From Myxococcota bacterium (GTDB lineage: Bacteria > Myxococcota_A > UBA796 > UBA9615 > JAKLKC01): a DNA stretch of 64,000 nucleotides. The stretch lies in the NCBI GenBank assembly GCA_023150875.1, contig JAKLKC010000026.1, positions 1 to 64,000 on the forward strand, given 5' to 3'. Shown piece after piece: positions 47,186 through 54,519 of the stretch (the first letter of the stretch is position 1; each line of letters opens with the position of its first letter). Position numbers and translations under genes: made by a program. The notes beneath the pieces were generated by a model. That model worked only from the letters and a program-made list of their open reading frames with translations. It did no database searches and was not told the origin of the DNA.

Positions 47186-48208
47186 GTGAGGTCGATCCGA
47201 TTCGATGTGCTGGGGCTGGCGATGGTCGTTGGGGCGGGCTGCGGGAGCGGGGACGCCCCCGACGGAGGATCGGACCCCTCCCTCGACGGGGCTTACGCCC
47301 TGGCGGACCTCCTGCCCCATCCCGCCGACGTCGAGGTCCTGACGCCCGAGTCCTCGGCCCTGTCGGCGGTGGAGTGGGACCCCTACTACACCCTCACCCG
47401 CCAGGTCAGCGGCGACGTGAACTCGCTGGTCACGAACTGGCTGGAGGTGATCCACGACATCGTCCGGCTGACCCCCGTGGCCGAGTCGGAGGACTCCTGG
47501 GCGTGGGGGCCCTTCCACCAGGGGGAGGGCGGCCTCGGGCCCACCACCGAGTACTTCTTCGCCGAGCGCCACCCCGACGGCACCTACTCCTATGCCCTGA
47601 TGGAGGCGGCCCGGGCGGACGAGGACGACGGCGACGCCTACGTGGGCATCGTCGCAGGGAAGGTGCTCGGCGGCTCCGGCGTGGAGGACTCCTTCGGGTG
47701 GTTCGCCGTGGACTTCACCGCGGCGGCGTCCATGGACCCGACCCGGGAGACCGTCGGACAGGCGGTCTTCGCCTACGACTTCACCGGCACCTACACCGCC
47801 GAGTGGGGCGGGGGTCCGCTGGTGATGTCGGTGCTGGACGACGTGTCGGAGGTGGAGGGAGAGGGGGCCAGCGGCACCTACGCCTACTACCGCCGCCCCG
47901 ACGGCGCCGGGGTCCTGGACCTGCGCGTCCAGGAGGACATCGGCGCCAGCGCCTCCGAGGAGCTGTGGGAGATCCGCAGCCGGTGGACCGCGGACGGCGC
48001 CGGGCGCTCCGACGGCCGGATCGCCGGGGGCGACCTGGGGGCGACGGTGGTCACCCTGCACGACTGCTGGGCCGAGACCTTCACCACCGTGTGGTACGAG
48101 GACGACTCGGGCTGGAACGAGCCCGCCGGCAGCGAGTCCGCGTGCGCCTTCGCCGACGAGAGCTTCCCCTCCCCCCTCCCCGCGTGGATGGCGGCCCTCT
48201 CCGGATGA
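47186..48208 (+). CDS. Predicted lipoprotein, unknown function
   Basis: A 340-residue protein. GTG 47186 lies 6 bp after AAGGAGG, which decides the start. Signal FDVLGLAMVVGAGC gives a lipobox with Cys at about residue 19. The mature part is acidic and rich in aromatic residues with several antiparallel-strand-like blocks (YYTLTRQVSG, TEYFFAERHPDGTYSYALM, GEGASGTYAYYRRPDG), and two Cys near the end (HDCWAE, SACAF). It looks like a beta-barrel or lipocalin-like surface lipoprotein; no family is recognised. Confidence 0.78.
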   Translation: MRSIRFDVLGLAMVVGAGCGSGDAPDGGSDPSLDGAYALADLLPHPADVEVLTPESSALSAVEWDPYYTLTRQVSGDVNSLVTNWLEVIHDIVRLTPVAESEDSWAWGPFHQGEGGLGPTTEYFFAERHPDGTYSYALMEAARADEDDGDAYVGIVAGKVLGGSGVEDSFGWFAVDFTAAASMDPTRETVGQAVFAYDFTGTYTAEWGGGPLVMSVLDDVSEVEGEGASGTYAYYRRPDGAGVLDLRVQEDIGASASEELWEIRSRWTADGAGRSDGRIAGGDLGATVVTLHDCWAETFTTVWYEDDSGWNEPAGSESACAFADESFPSPLPAWMAALSG

Positions 48209-48298
48209 TCCCGTCCCCGCGGCCCTCCCCCACCCCCCGCGTGCCCGGACGGTGACAGGCTCCGGTGACGGGGAGGGCCCGGGCGGACCTCGTCCGAG

Positions 48299-48796
48299 CT
48301 ACACCCGCCCCTGCCGAGCCCCCGGGATCCGGATCTTCTGCCCCGGGAAGATCCGGTCGGGGTCCTTGATCACCTCGCGGTTGGCCTCGAAGAGGCGTGG
48401 GTACTCGCCGGCGTCCCCGTAGAAGCGCTGGGCGATGGCCGAGAGGGTGTCGCCCTTGCGGATCTCGTAGTAGGTCACGACCTCCTCGGCCGACGGCGCC
48501 GCCGGGCCGGAGGCCGTGTCCGGAGCGCCACCCCCCCCGGGCTGATCCACCCTGAAGGTGTCGATGTCGACCCGCTCCACGCCCTGGACGTTGCCGGCGA
48601 TGAGCACCGCCTTCTGGAGGGCCGCCGCGCTGGGCGCCCGGCCCGAGAGGGTGACCTTCCCGTCGTCGTAGCGCACGTCCAGGTCCCGCAGGCCGAGCCC
48701 GGACTGGACCAGCTCCTCCCGGATCCGGCGGGCGGCGTCGTCCTTCCCCCCGAAGAGCTTGCGACCGACGTCCTTCGCGAAGTCGAGCATCCCCAT
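48299..48796 (-). CDS. BON-LysM domain protein (YgaU/Kbp-like)
   Basis: A 165-residue protein from ATG 48796 behind GGAGGGATC. N-terminal BON domain (about 18-90: AARRIREELVQSGLGLRDLDVRYDD, VTLSGRAPSAAALQKAVLIAGNVQGV) joined by a Pro/Ala linker to a LysM domain (about 110-160: YYEIRKGDTLSAIAQRFYGDAGEYPRLFEANREVI). The architecture equals E. coli Kbp, a cytoplasmic potassium-binding protein. No signal peptide. A short CTTGCAAG palindrome lies upstream at 48848-48855. Confidence 0.93.
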   Translation of the reverse strand: MGMLDFAKDVGRKLFGGKDDAARRIREELVQSGLGLRDLDVRYDDGKVTLSGRAPSAAALQKAVLIAGNVQGVERVDIDTFRVDQPGGGGAPDTASGPAAPSAEEVVTYYEIRKGDTLSAIAQRFYGDAGEYPRLFEANREVIKDPDRIFPGQKIRIPGARQGRV

Positions 48797-48992
48797 GCCG
48801 ATCCCTCCAACGCCCGCCCGGCGGCGCGACCGCGCCCGGGGAGTGGACTTGCAAGGCGCGTGTCGTCGGGCACCGGGCACATCGAGGGCCCGGAGCGGCC
48901 CGCGTCCGGCCCTGTCCGGAGCGCCCCGATCCTCTCCCCGTGGCCCTCCCCTGCCCGTGCCCCCTCCGGGCCTCGCCTTCTTTCGAAAAAAA

Positions 48993-49010
48993 CTTGCGTT
49001 CGTCTGCAAG
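48993..49010 (+). promoter_or_regulatory. ArsR-type operator candidate 1 (CTTGC-N8-GCAAG)
   Basis: A perfect 5-8-5 inverted repeat in the AT-richest stretch before arsR, next to AAAAAAA (48986-48992). The same architecture is repeated 28 bp downstream. ArsR proteins bind such palindromes over the promoter and release on arsenite. Confidence 0.6.
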
Positions 49011-49020
49011 CGAGCCAATA

Positions 49021-49038
49021 CTTGCACCATGACGCAAG
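49021..49038 (+). promoter_or_regulatory. ArsR-type operator candidate 2 (CTTGC-N8-GCAAG)
   Basis: A second perfect CTTGC-N8-GCAAG inverted repeat, overlapping the arsR start codon (49029). With the site at 48993 it would let the dimer cover both promoter and ribosome binding site. Confidence 0.55.
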
Positions 49039-49442
49039 CACGCAAGAGTTCGAAGCCCGGCCGCGGTCCCGCCTGCTGCCCGGACCTGGGGTCCGAGTCG
49101 ATCCTGAGGCTGTTCCGGGCCCTGGCGGACCCCAACCGGGCGGCGATCCTCACCCGGATGGTGGGCTGCTGCGAGCCCCGGACGGTGAGCGACCTGGCGA
49201 GCTGCTGCCCGGTGGACTTCTCGGTGGTCTCGCGGCACCTGGCGGTGCTGAGGGATGCCGGGATCCTGGGCGCCGAGCGGAGGGGACGCCAGGTGGTCTA
49301 CACCCTGCGGGCCGCCGAGGTCGCCGCCCAGCTCCGGCGCCTCGCCGACGCCCTCGACGCGTGCGCGTCTCCGACCCCCAGTCCACCCGCGCCCGGCACG
49401 GCCGAGGCGCTTCACCCGGAGAACGGCGATGAACACCCATGA
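49029..49442 (+). CDS. arsR: ArsR-family transcriptional repressor
   Basis: A 137-residue winged-helix repressor in front of the arsenite methyltransferase gene, so probably an arsenite-responsive regulator of the operon. Seen are LRLFRALADPNRAAILTRM, a recognition helix SVVSRHLAVLRDAGIL, and ERRGRQVVYTL in the wing. Cysteine pairs near the N-terminus (ACCPD), in the helix (GCCEPRT) and in LASCCPVD could bind As(III). Two CTTGC-N8-GCAAG sites overlap its promoter and start codon. Its end overlaps arsM by 14 bp. Confidence 0.93.
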   Translation: MTQARKSSKPGRGPACCPDLGSESILRLFRALADPNRAAILTRMVGCCEPRTVSDLASCCPVDFSVVSRHLAVLRDAGILGAERRGRQVVYTLRAAEVAAQLRRLADALDACASPTPSPPAPGTAEALHPENGDEHP

Positions 49443-50274
49443 AGACGTGAGGAAGGACGTGTCCGAACACTACGCCCGCGCGGTCAGCGGCGGGGGCGGC
49501 TGCTGCTCCCCCCGGGAGCCCCGCGGCTCGGCGGCGAAGCTGGCGGGCTACCGCCCGGAGGACGTCGCCGCGCTGCCCGACGACGCCGTGGCCAACTCCT
49601 TCGGCTGCGGGAACCCCCTGGCGTTCGCGGACGTGAAGGAGGGGGACGTGGTCCTGGACCTGGGCTCGGGGGCCGGGATCGACCTGCTGATCGCCGCCCG
49701 TCGGGTGGGCCCGTCGGGTCGGGTGATCGGGGTCGACATGACCGACGAGATGATCGCCCACGCCCGCCGGAACATCGCGGCGGCGGGGGCCGGGAACGTG
49801 GAGGTACGGAAGGGCATCATCGAGGAGCTCCCCGTGGAGTCGGCCACAGTGGACCACGTGATCTCCAACTGCGTGATCAACCTGTCCCCCGACAAGCCGC
49901 GGGTCTTCGCGGAGATCGCCCGGGTGCTGCGCCCCGGCGGGAGGATGCGGGTGTCGGACATCGTGGCCCGGGACCTCCCCGACGTGATCAAGGCCATCCC
50001 GGCGGCCTACGCCTCGTGCGTCTCCGGCGCCATCTCCGAGGAGGACTACGTGCGGGGCCTCCAGGAGGCCGGGCTGGTGGACGTGACCGTCGAGGAGCGG
50101 CTGGTCTACTCCGCCGACCAGCTCGTCGCCCTCGTCGCCAGCGACGTCGAGCAGGCCCAGGGGGGCGGCACCTGCGGCTGCGGCGGCATCCCCAGTGACA
50201 TCGTCGCCGCGGGCGCCCACCTCGTGGAGGGCAAGGTCTGGAGCGCGAAGGTCTCGGCCCGCAAGCCCGAGTGA
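49429..50274 (+). CDS. arsM: Arsenite S-adenosylmethionine methyltransferase
   Basis: A 281-residue methyltransferase that adds methyl groups from SAM to As(III), giving volatile or less retained methylarsenicals. The SAM motif DLGSGAG (77-83) and GVDMTDEMI are clear. The conserved As-binding cysteines are Cys60 (NSFGCGNP), Cys148 (VISNCVINL) and Cys197 (AYASCVSGAI); CC at 25-26 may add. The C-terminus has GGGTCGCGG. It overlaps arsR by 14 bp. Its last ~160 bp are duplicated, with divergence, at 52161-52323. Confidence 0.95.
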   Translation: MNTHEDVRKDVSEHYARAVSGGGGCCSPREPRGSAAKLAGYRPEDVAALPDDAVANSFGCGNPLAFADVKEGDVVLDLGSGAGIDLLIAARRVGPSGRVIGVDMTDEMIAHARRNIAAAGAGNVEVRKGIIEELPVESATVDHVISNCVINLSPDKPRVFAEIARVLRPGGRMRVSDIVARDLPDVIKAIPAAYASCVSGAISEEDYVRGLQEAGLVDVTVEERLVYSADQLVALVASDVEQAQGGGTCGCGGIPSDIVAAGAHLVEGKVWSAKVSARKPE

Positions 50275-50446
50275 ACCCCCACGGCCGCCGCCGCTCCCCG
50301 CTCCCACACCGGGGGGCGGCGGCGGTCCGCGCGGGCGCCTCGTGACGCCGCCTCCCCGAAGCTGAAGCGGTACTCCCGGTGGCACGAACCCTCGCGGTGC
50401 ATCATGCAGCCCTCCCGCTGGGGCTGCACGGTGTAGCGGAGCCCCC
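50112..50446 (+). repeat. Left direct repeat flanking the AbiE cassette
   Basis: About 335 bp: the last ~160 bp of arsM, the GC-rich spacer, and the 3' end of a DUF6125-type gene (minus strand). It aligns end to end with 52161-52497 in the same orientation, with many scattered substitutions and a small length difference. Confidence 0.85.
50341..50446 (-). pseudogene. Truncated 3' remnant of the DUF6125-type gene
   Basis: On the minus strand this encodes GLRYTVQPQREGCMMHREGSCHREYRF, nearly the same as the C-terminus of the intact gene at 52389-53291 (GLRYTVQPRGEGCMM, SCHREYRF). The stop is lost by substitution and the rest of the gene is missing; the frame runs into abiEii sequence upstream. 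It is a decayed copy. Confidence 0.75.
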
Positions 50447-50496
50447 TGAACACACACTCGCCATCGAAGCAGGAGGCTACGACGAACCCGGCGACG

Positions 50497-51453
50497 TCAC
50501 CCGTGCAGCGTGCCGACCCACTCGCGGATCGTCGCGCAGGCATCATCGAGCGGGATCCGTGTTCCCCAGAACATCGGTGCGATCTCGGCGTACGCCCGCT
50601 CGACGCTCGCGCGCTTCTTCGAGTCGTGGAGCACCAGCGACGGGTCGTCGGCACTCGGCAGCGCGGCGATGCCCTTCTCGGCGAGCATGTCCTCGGCCAG
50701 CGCGAGGGCCGAGGTCTCCATCCGCGGGAGTCGGTCGAGCGCCTCGACGATGCGGGCGGCGTCCTCGTAGTGGCGCACGAAGGCTTCCGCCTCGACCACG
50801 TCGCGGTTGTAGCGACGCGAGAGCGCGTCGAGCTTCTCGATGAGCGAGACGACGGGGTGGACGCAGCGCACCGCTCGCGGCCGGTTGTCAACGTAGTCGT
50901 CGCTCATCCCGAGGCGCTCGAGGTGGTCATGCACGAAGGAGGTCAGCGGCATCAGGGCGAACGGGACGACGCGCGCGCGCCCGACCTCGAAGCGGACGAA
51001 GGGGCTCACCGCGCTCGGCAAGCCCGTGACGCGGACGCCGGGGTAGTGGCCGATGTAGTCGGCGGCGCGCGCGTACTTGTCCCGCCGCTGCGCGTCGAGC
51101 TCCACCGACACGCAGGGGATCGCGAACGCCGCGGGGAGCGCGTCGTAGAACGCGCGGCGCTGGGCGGTCGGGCCCTTGTTGGCGCTCGCCCAGTTCGTGA
51201 CCTCGGGGAGCGTGGTGACGCCACCGCGCTCGATCATGATGTCGAGGTCTTCCGAGAAGCGCTCGATGATCCCGAAGCCCTTCGAGAGGCTGGTGCCGCC
51301 TTTGAACCAGATGGCGAGCTTCGTCTCGTGAAGCGCCCACAGGCTGTGGGTGATCCAGTAGTCCTTCTCGACGAGTGCGACGGCGATGCCGGTCGCGACC
51401 GAGACCTGGGTGAGCAACGCGACGAACTCGGGGTCTTCGTGGACGAAGGTCAA
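50497..51453 (-). CDS. abiEii: AbiEii-type nucleotidyltransferase toxin
   Basis: A 318-residue nucleotidyltransferase toxin of the AbiE type IV abortive-infection / toxin-antitoxin system. Motifs: EKDYWITHSLW (about 29-39), WFKGGTSLSKGFGIIERFSEDLDIMI (about 49-74) with Asp69 and Asp71 as metal ligands, and a C-terminal helical half. The toxin modifies tRNA or other nucleotidyl targets when not neutralised. Its TTG start overlaps the abiEi stop (TTGA), giving antitoxin-first, coupled expression. It lies between the two ars-derived direct repeats. Confidence 0.9.
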   Translation of the reverse strand: MTFVHEDPEFVALLTQVSVATGIAVALVEKDYWITHSLWALHETKLAIWFKGGTSLSKGFGIIERFSEDLDIMIERGGVTTLPEVTNWASANKGPTAQRRAFYDALPAAFAIPCVSVELDAQRRDKYARAADYIGHYPGVRVTGLPSAVSPFVRFEVGRARVVPFALMPLTSFVHDHLERLGMSDDYVDNRPRAVRCVHPVVSLIEKLDALSRRYNRDVVEAEAFVRHYEDAARIVEALDRLPRMETSALALAEDMLAEKGIAALPSADDPSLVLHDSKKRASVERAYAEIAPMFWGTRIPLDDACATIREWVGTLHG

Positions 51454-52040
51454 TCGGCGCTCGCCTCGGTCTCGTGGAGGGCGTCCTCCACGAGCGCGAG
51501 CGTCGCCCTCGTGCCGTAGGTCTCGGCCATCTTGCGCAGGCGCTCGCGATCCCAGCGGCCGAGCTGCAGCGTAGCCACGAGCCCCTCCCACAGCTCGCTC
51601 AGCGCGACACCGGCCATGCCGCGGTGCTGGAGCAGGTCGACCACGAACCACTCCGGCGTGGGATCCTCGGGAAAGTACACGCGACGCATCAGGAAGCGCC
51701 GCCCGCCGAGGACGACCTCGCCCGTGCGGCGGGTGTTGTAGACCAGCGTCACCGCGAACAACGCCGTCGAGCCGAGGCCCAGCGCGTTCCACTGCGGCGG
51801 GCCGGTGACGAGGAAGGGTTCGCCGCCCAGGTACGCTCGGAGCAGCTCCTCTTGGGCGGCGGGCGCCGGGCCGAACTTGGTGGGGACCGGCGCGTAGTAG
51901 AGGCCGTGCGCGGCTTCCCGCAGCCTGCCCTCATCCACGAGGCGCCGCGCGAGCCGCGTGGGGTTCGCACTCCATCGGCGCAGGTCCCGGGTGCGGTACG
52001 CGCGGCCGGGCTCGATCTGGGGTCGCGCAGCGGTGCTCAC
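51450..52040 (-). CDS. abiEi: AbiEi-type antitoxin / autorepressor
   Basis: A 196-residue protein from GTG 52040, 5 bp after GGAGG. The N-terminus is a winged helix (AYRTRDLRRWSANPTRLARRLVDEGRL) followed by YYAPVPTKFG, typical of AbiEi, and a C-terminal antitoxin domain (LLQHRGMAGVALSELWEGLVATL). AbiEi neutralises AbiEii and represses the promoter. The AT-rich leader (52045-52080, TAATAAATCC and CAAAACATACG) should hold that promoter and operator. Confidence 0.87.
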   Translation of the reverse strand: MSTAARPQIEPGRAYRTRDLRRWSANPTRLARRLVDEGRLREAAHGLYYAPVPTKFGPAPAAQEELLRAYLGGEPFLVTGPPQWNALGLGSTALFAVTLVYNTRRTGEVVLGGRRFLMRRVYFPEDPTPEWFVVDLLQHRGMAGVALSELWEGLVATLQLGRWDRERLRKMAETYGTRATLALVEDALHETEASAD

Positions 52041-52128
52041 GGTCGCCTCCGTAATAAATCCACCGTACAAAACATACGACACGCGCCGTCGCGCGGCAAG
52101 CGAGCGAGTGGCTTCCCGCGTAGATGGC

Positions 52129-52162
52129 GGCCCTGTCCGAAGCGTCCCGATCCCCTCTCCCG
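52129..52162 (+). other. Scrap of a second ars upstream region
   Basis: About 34 bp match 48908-48940, in the region upstream of arsR (shared words GGCCCTGTCCG, CCCGATC, CTCTC). It joins directly to the copied arsM 3' end, so arsR and most of arsM appear deleted from this second copy. Short and diverged, so moderately certain. Confidence 0.5.
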
Positions 52163-52323
52163 CCGACCCGCTCGCCGCCCTCTTCGCCAGCGACGCCGAG
52201 CAGGCCCAGGGGGGCGGCACCCGCGGCTGCGGCGGGATCCCCCGTGAGATCGTCGCCGCGGGCGCCCACCTCGTGGAGGGCAAGGTCTGGAGCGCGAAGG
52301 TCTCGGCCCGCAAGCCCGAATGA
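52161..52323 (+). pseudogene. Truncated 3' end of a second arsM
   Basis: Encodes in frame ASDAEQAQGGG, RGCGGIP and HLVEGKVWSAKVSARKPE, matching the last ~54 residues of the intact ArsM with a few changes (TCGCGG became TRGCGG). Start, SAM domain and As-binding cysteines are gone. It sits at the right edge of the AbiE cassette. Confidence 0.82.
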
Positions 52324-52497
52324 ACCTCCACGGCCGCCGCCGCTCCCCGGTCCTGCACCGGGGGGCGGCGGCGGTCCGCACGGGCGCCTCAGGACGCCGC
52401 CGCGTCCCCGAACGTGAAGCGGTACTCGCGGTGGCAGGAGCCCGTGCGGTACATCATGCAGCCCTCCCCCCGGGGCTGGACGGTGTAGCGGAGCCCC
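52161..52497 (+). repeat. Right direct repeat flanking the AbiE cassette
   Basis: Aligns with 50112-50446: arsM tail, spacer with a GGGGGGCGGCGGCGG block, and the 3' end of the DUF6125-type gene. Differences are spread along the whole length, so the two copies have diverged or come from different strains. Confidence 0.85.
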
Positions 52498-53291
52498 AGG
52501 GCGTCGAACCACGCCTCCATGCGGGGCATGATCCCGCAGTCGTAGGCGTCCACGACCCCGAGGCGGGTCACCCCCTCGAACGCGAAGCAGCGGCGCACGT
52601 CCCAGCGCATGGTGTCCGGCGCCGGCCAGGTGCACTCGAAGTCCATGAAGTCGGCCCCGATCAGCTCCCAGGCGCGCTCCACCAGGGCGCGGAGGTCGTC
52701 CATGGAGCGCACCTGGGGGATCCCGAACGCTTGGAGGAGCCTGCGGACCTCCACGGCGGCCATCGACCGCACCGCCGCCTGGTTGACCTGGTTCGCGGCC
52801 TCCATGCCGAACCGCTCGACGCAGTGGCGCAGCCACATGGCGTCGTGGGTCATCCACCCCTTCAGAAGGAGCTGCCGGGCCGGAGCGGCCTGGGGTGGGG
52901 CCGCTCCCTGGAGGGGCGCGAGTGCGGCGCGGTCGAACCACACCTCGTTCCTCTCGATGAGGTCGCCCCGCAGCCGCACGAGGTCCATCCCGTCCACCTG
53001 CACCTCGCCGTCGCCGCCGGCGGGGCGGAAGGTGGCGCGCCACAGGATCGCCGCCCCCTCGCCCCCCGAGAGGGGATGGACCTCCCGCAGGGACCAGCGC
53101 ATGTTCCAGCCGCGGAAGAGCTTCTCGAGGTACCGCCGCATCGCGTCGCGCCCCCGCACCTCGCCGCGGGTGTTGGGGTCGCGGTAGACCAGGTCCAGGG
53201 TGTAGTGGGCCAGGACCCCGTCCACGTCCTGGGCGCTCCACGCCTCCAGGATCTCCCGTGCCAGCGGCTCCAGCGTCGCCTCGTCCCTCAT
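52389..53291 (-). CDS. SnoaL-like / DUF6125 (L-2-amino-thiazoline-4-carboxylate hydrolase-like) protein
   Basis: A 300-residue two-domain protein. Residues 1-135 are a SnoaL/NTF2-like domain (EILEAWSAQDVDGVLAHYTLDLVYRDP, RYLEKLFRGWN). Residues 140-300 match the DUF6125 / L-2-amino-thiazoline-4-carboxylic-acid-hydrolase-like family (WMTHDAMWLRHCVERFGMEAANQVNQ, CGIMPRMEAWFDALGL, CMMYRTGSCHREYRF), with Cys and His that could bind a metal or heme-like ligand. It lies beside arsM in both copies, hinting at a linked role. A divergent palindromic operator lies upstream at 53369-53388. Confidence 0.85.
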   Translation of the reverse strand: MRDEATLEPLAREILEAWSAQDVDGVLAHYTLDLVYRDPNTRGEVRGRDAMRRYLEKLFRGWNMRWSLREVHPLSGGEGAAILWRATFRPAGGDGEVQVDGMDLVRLRGDLIERNEVWFDRAALAPLQGAAPPQAAPARQLLLKGWMTHDAMWLRHCVERFGMEAANQVNQAAVRSMAAVEVRRLLQAFGIPQVRSMDDLRALVERAWELIGADFMDFECTWPAPDTMRWDVRRCFAFEGVTRLGVVDAYDCGIMPRMEAWFDALGLRYTVQPRGEGCMMYRTGSCHREYRFTFGDAAAS

Positions 53292-53368
53292 GCAAGCTCC
53301 TCTCTCGGTCTCGGGGTCCGGCGCCGGAGGGGCGAGGGGACGACCGAGTTCCGTGTTCGCAGACTTCT

Positions 53369-53388
53369 ATTCTAGAATTGCATTCTAG
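53369..53388. promoter_or_regulatory. Palindromic operator in a divergent promoter (ATTCTAG half-sites)
   Basis: The segment holds the palindrome ATTCTAGAAT (53369-53378) overlapping CTAGAAT-TGC-ATTCTAG (53372-53388), so three half-sites. It is an AT-rich TetR- or MarR-like operator between the DUF6125-type gene (minus, 78 bp away) and the methyltransferase gene (plus, 114 bp away). No matching regulator gene is adjacent. Confidence 0.6.
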
Positions 53389-53501
53389 TCAAGAGATGTC
53401 GGACGTCCCGCGTGAGGATCTGCCCCACCGGGCTTGCCCCGGCGGGCCGGACTCCCGATCTTGATGCGGGCAGGTGGTGGGTGGGGGCTGAAGGAGGATC
53501 G

Positions 53502-54338
53502 ATGGCCGGGGAGACAGCCTTCGGGAGCGGCAGCGACCGGGAGTACGTGCTCGGCACCCACGACGAGGAGGTGGAGCGGCTGGGCCTCCAGCACCAGATC
53601 TGGAGGTCCCAGTCCTACGCCCTGTGGGAGAGGGCGGGATTCCGTCCCGGCCATCGGCTGCTGGACCTGGGGTGCGGGCCGGGGTTCACCACCCGCGACC
53701 TGGCCCGGCTGGTGGGGAGGGGCGGGAGCGTCATCGCCGTGGACGTCTCCGAGCGGTTCCTCGCGCGGCTGCGCGCCTGGCCACCCGAGCCGGGCGCGGG
53801 CCCCATCGAGGCGAGGGTGGGGGACGTACGGGACCTGGACCTCGGGGAGGCCAGCGTCGACGGCGCCCACGCCCGCTGGGTGATGTCGTACTTCCCGGAT
53901 CCCGAACGCGCCGTCGCCGCCGTCGCCCGCGCCCTGCGCCCGGGCGGCGCCCTGGCCCTCCAGGAGTACGTCGCCTATGGCAGCATGGGCGTGTCGCCAC
54001 CCATCCGCCTGATGCCGCGGGTGGTCGCCGCCATCGAGGAGAGCTGGCGTGCCCGGGGCGGCGATCCCGACGTCGCCCTCGCCCTGGTCCCCGCCCTCTC
54101 CTCCCACGGCCTCCGCGTCGAACGCACCGACCCGGTGGCCCGCATCGCCCGCCCCGGCACCCTGCTGTGGCAGTGGCCGGACACCTTCTTCCGCAACTAC
54201 CTCCCGGTCCTGGTGGACCGCGGCCTCCTCCACGAGGACGAGCGCCGGGAGTTCGAGCGGGACTGGCGAGCCCGCAGCGCCGATCCCGACTCCCTCTTCG
54301 TCGCGCCCATGGTGCTGGACGTGGTGGCGAGGAAGTAG
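53502..54338 (+). CDS. SAM-dependent methyltransferase (class I)
   Basis: A 278-residue methyltransferase from ATG 53502 behind a perfect AAGGAGGATCG. Motif I is LLDLGCGPGFTTRDLA, then VIAVDVSERFL, GDVRDLDL, and motif post-I WVMSYFPDPERAVAAVARALRPGGALALQEY. The C-terminal half is more variable and may set the acceptor. Small-molecule or UbiE-like acceptors are possible; it cannot be decided. It faces the ATTCTAG operator. Confidence 0.9.
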   Translation: MAGETAFGSGSDREYVLGTHDEEVERLGLQHQIWRSQSYALWERAGFRPGHRLLDLGCGPGFTTRDLARLVGRGGSVIAVDVSERFLARLRAWPPEPGAGPIEARVGDVRDLDLGEASVDGAHARWVMSYFPDPERAVAAVARALRPGGALALQEYVAYGSMGVSPPIRLMPRVVAAIEESWRARGGDPDVALALVPALSSHGLRVERTDPVARIARPGTLLWQWPDTFFRNYLPVLVDRGLLHEDERREFERDWRARSADPDSLFVAPMVLDVVARK

Positions 54339-54519
54339 CTCCCCCCGCCGCGGGGACGCCGCTGGACGTCGTCCGCGGCCGCCTCCCGCTCGCGGCAACC
54401 CGGCCGAGCCCCCGAGATCGCGGACGGGGGCACCGATCCGTGAAGCCGCCGCGGAAGGAACGCCACCGCCAGCCACGAAGCAGGCGACCGCGCTCCGCAT
54501 TGACACCCGGTCCTGACAG

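Noticed and set aside
48848-48855. CTTGCAAG palindrome as a third ArsR site
   Set aside because: It lacks the 8-bp spacing of the two arsR sites and an 8-bp palindrome is common by chance.
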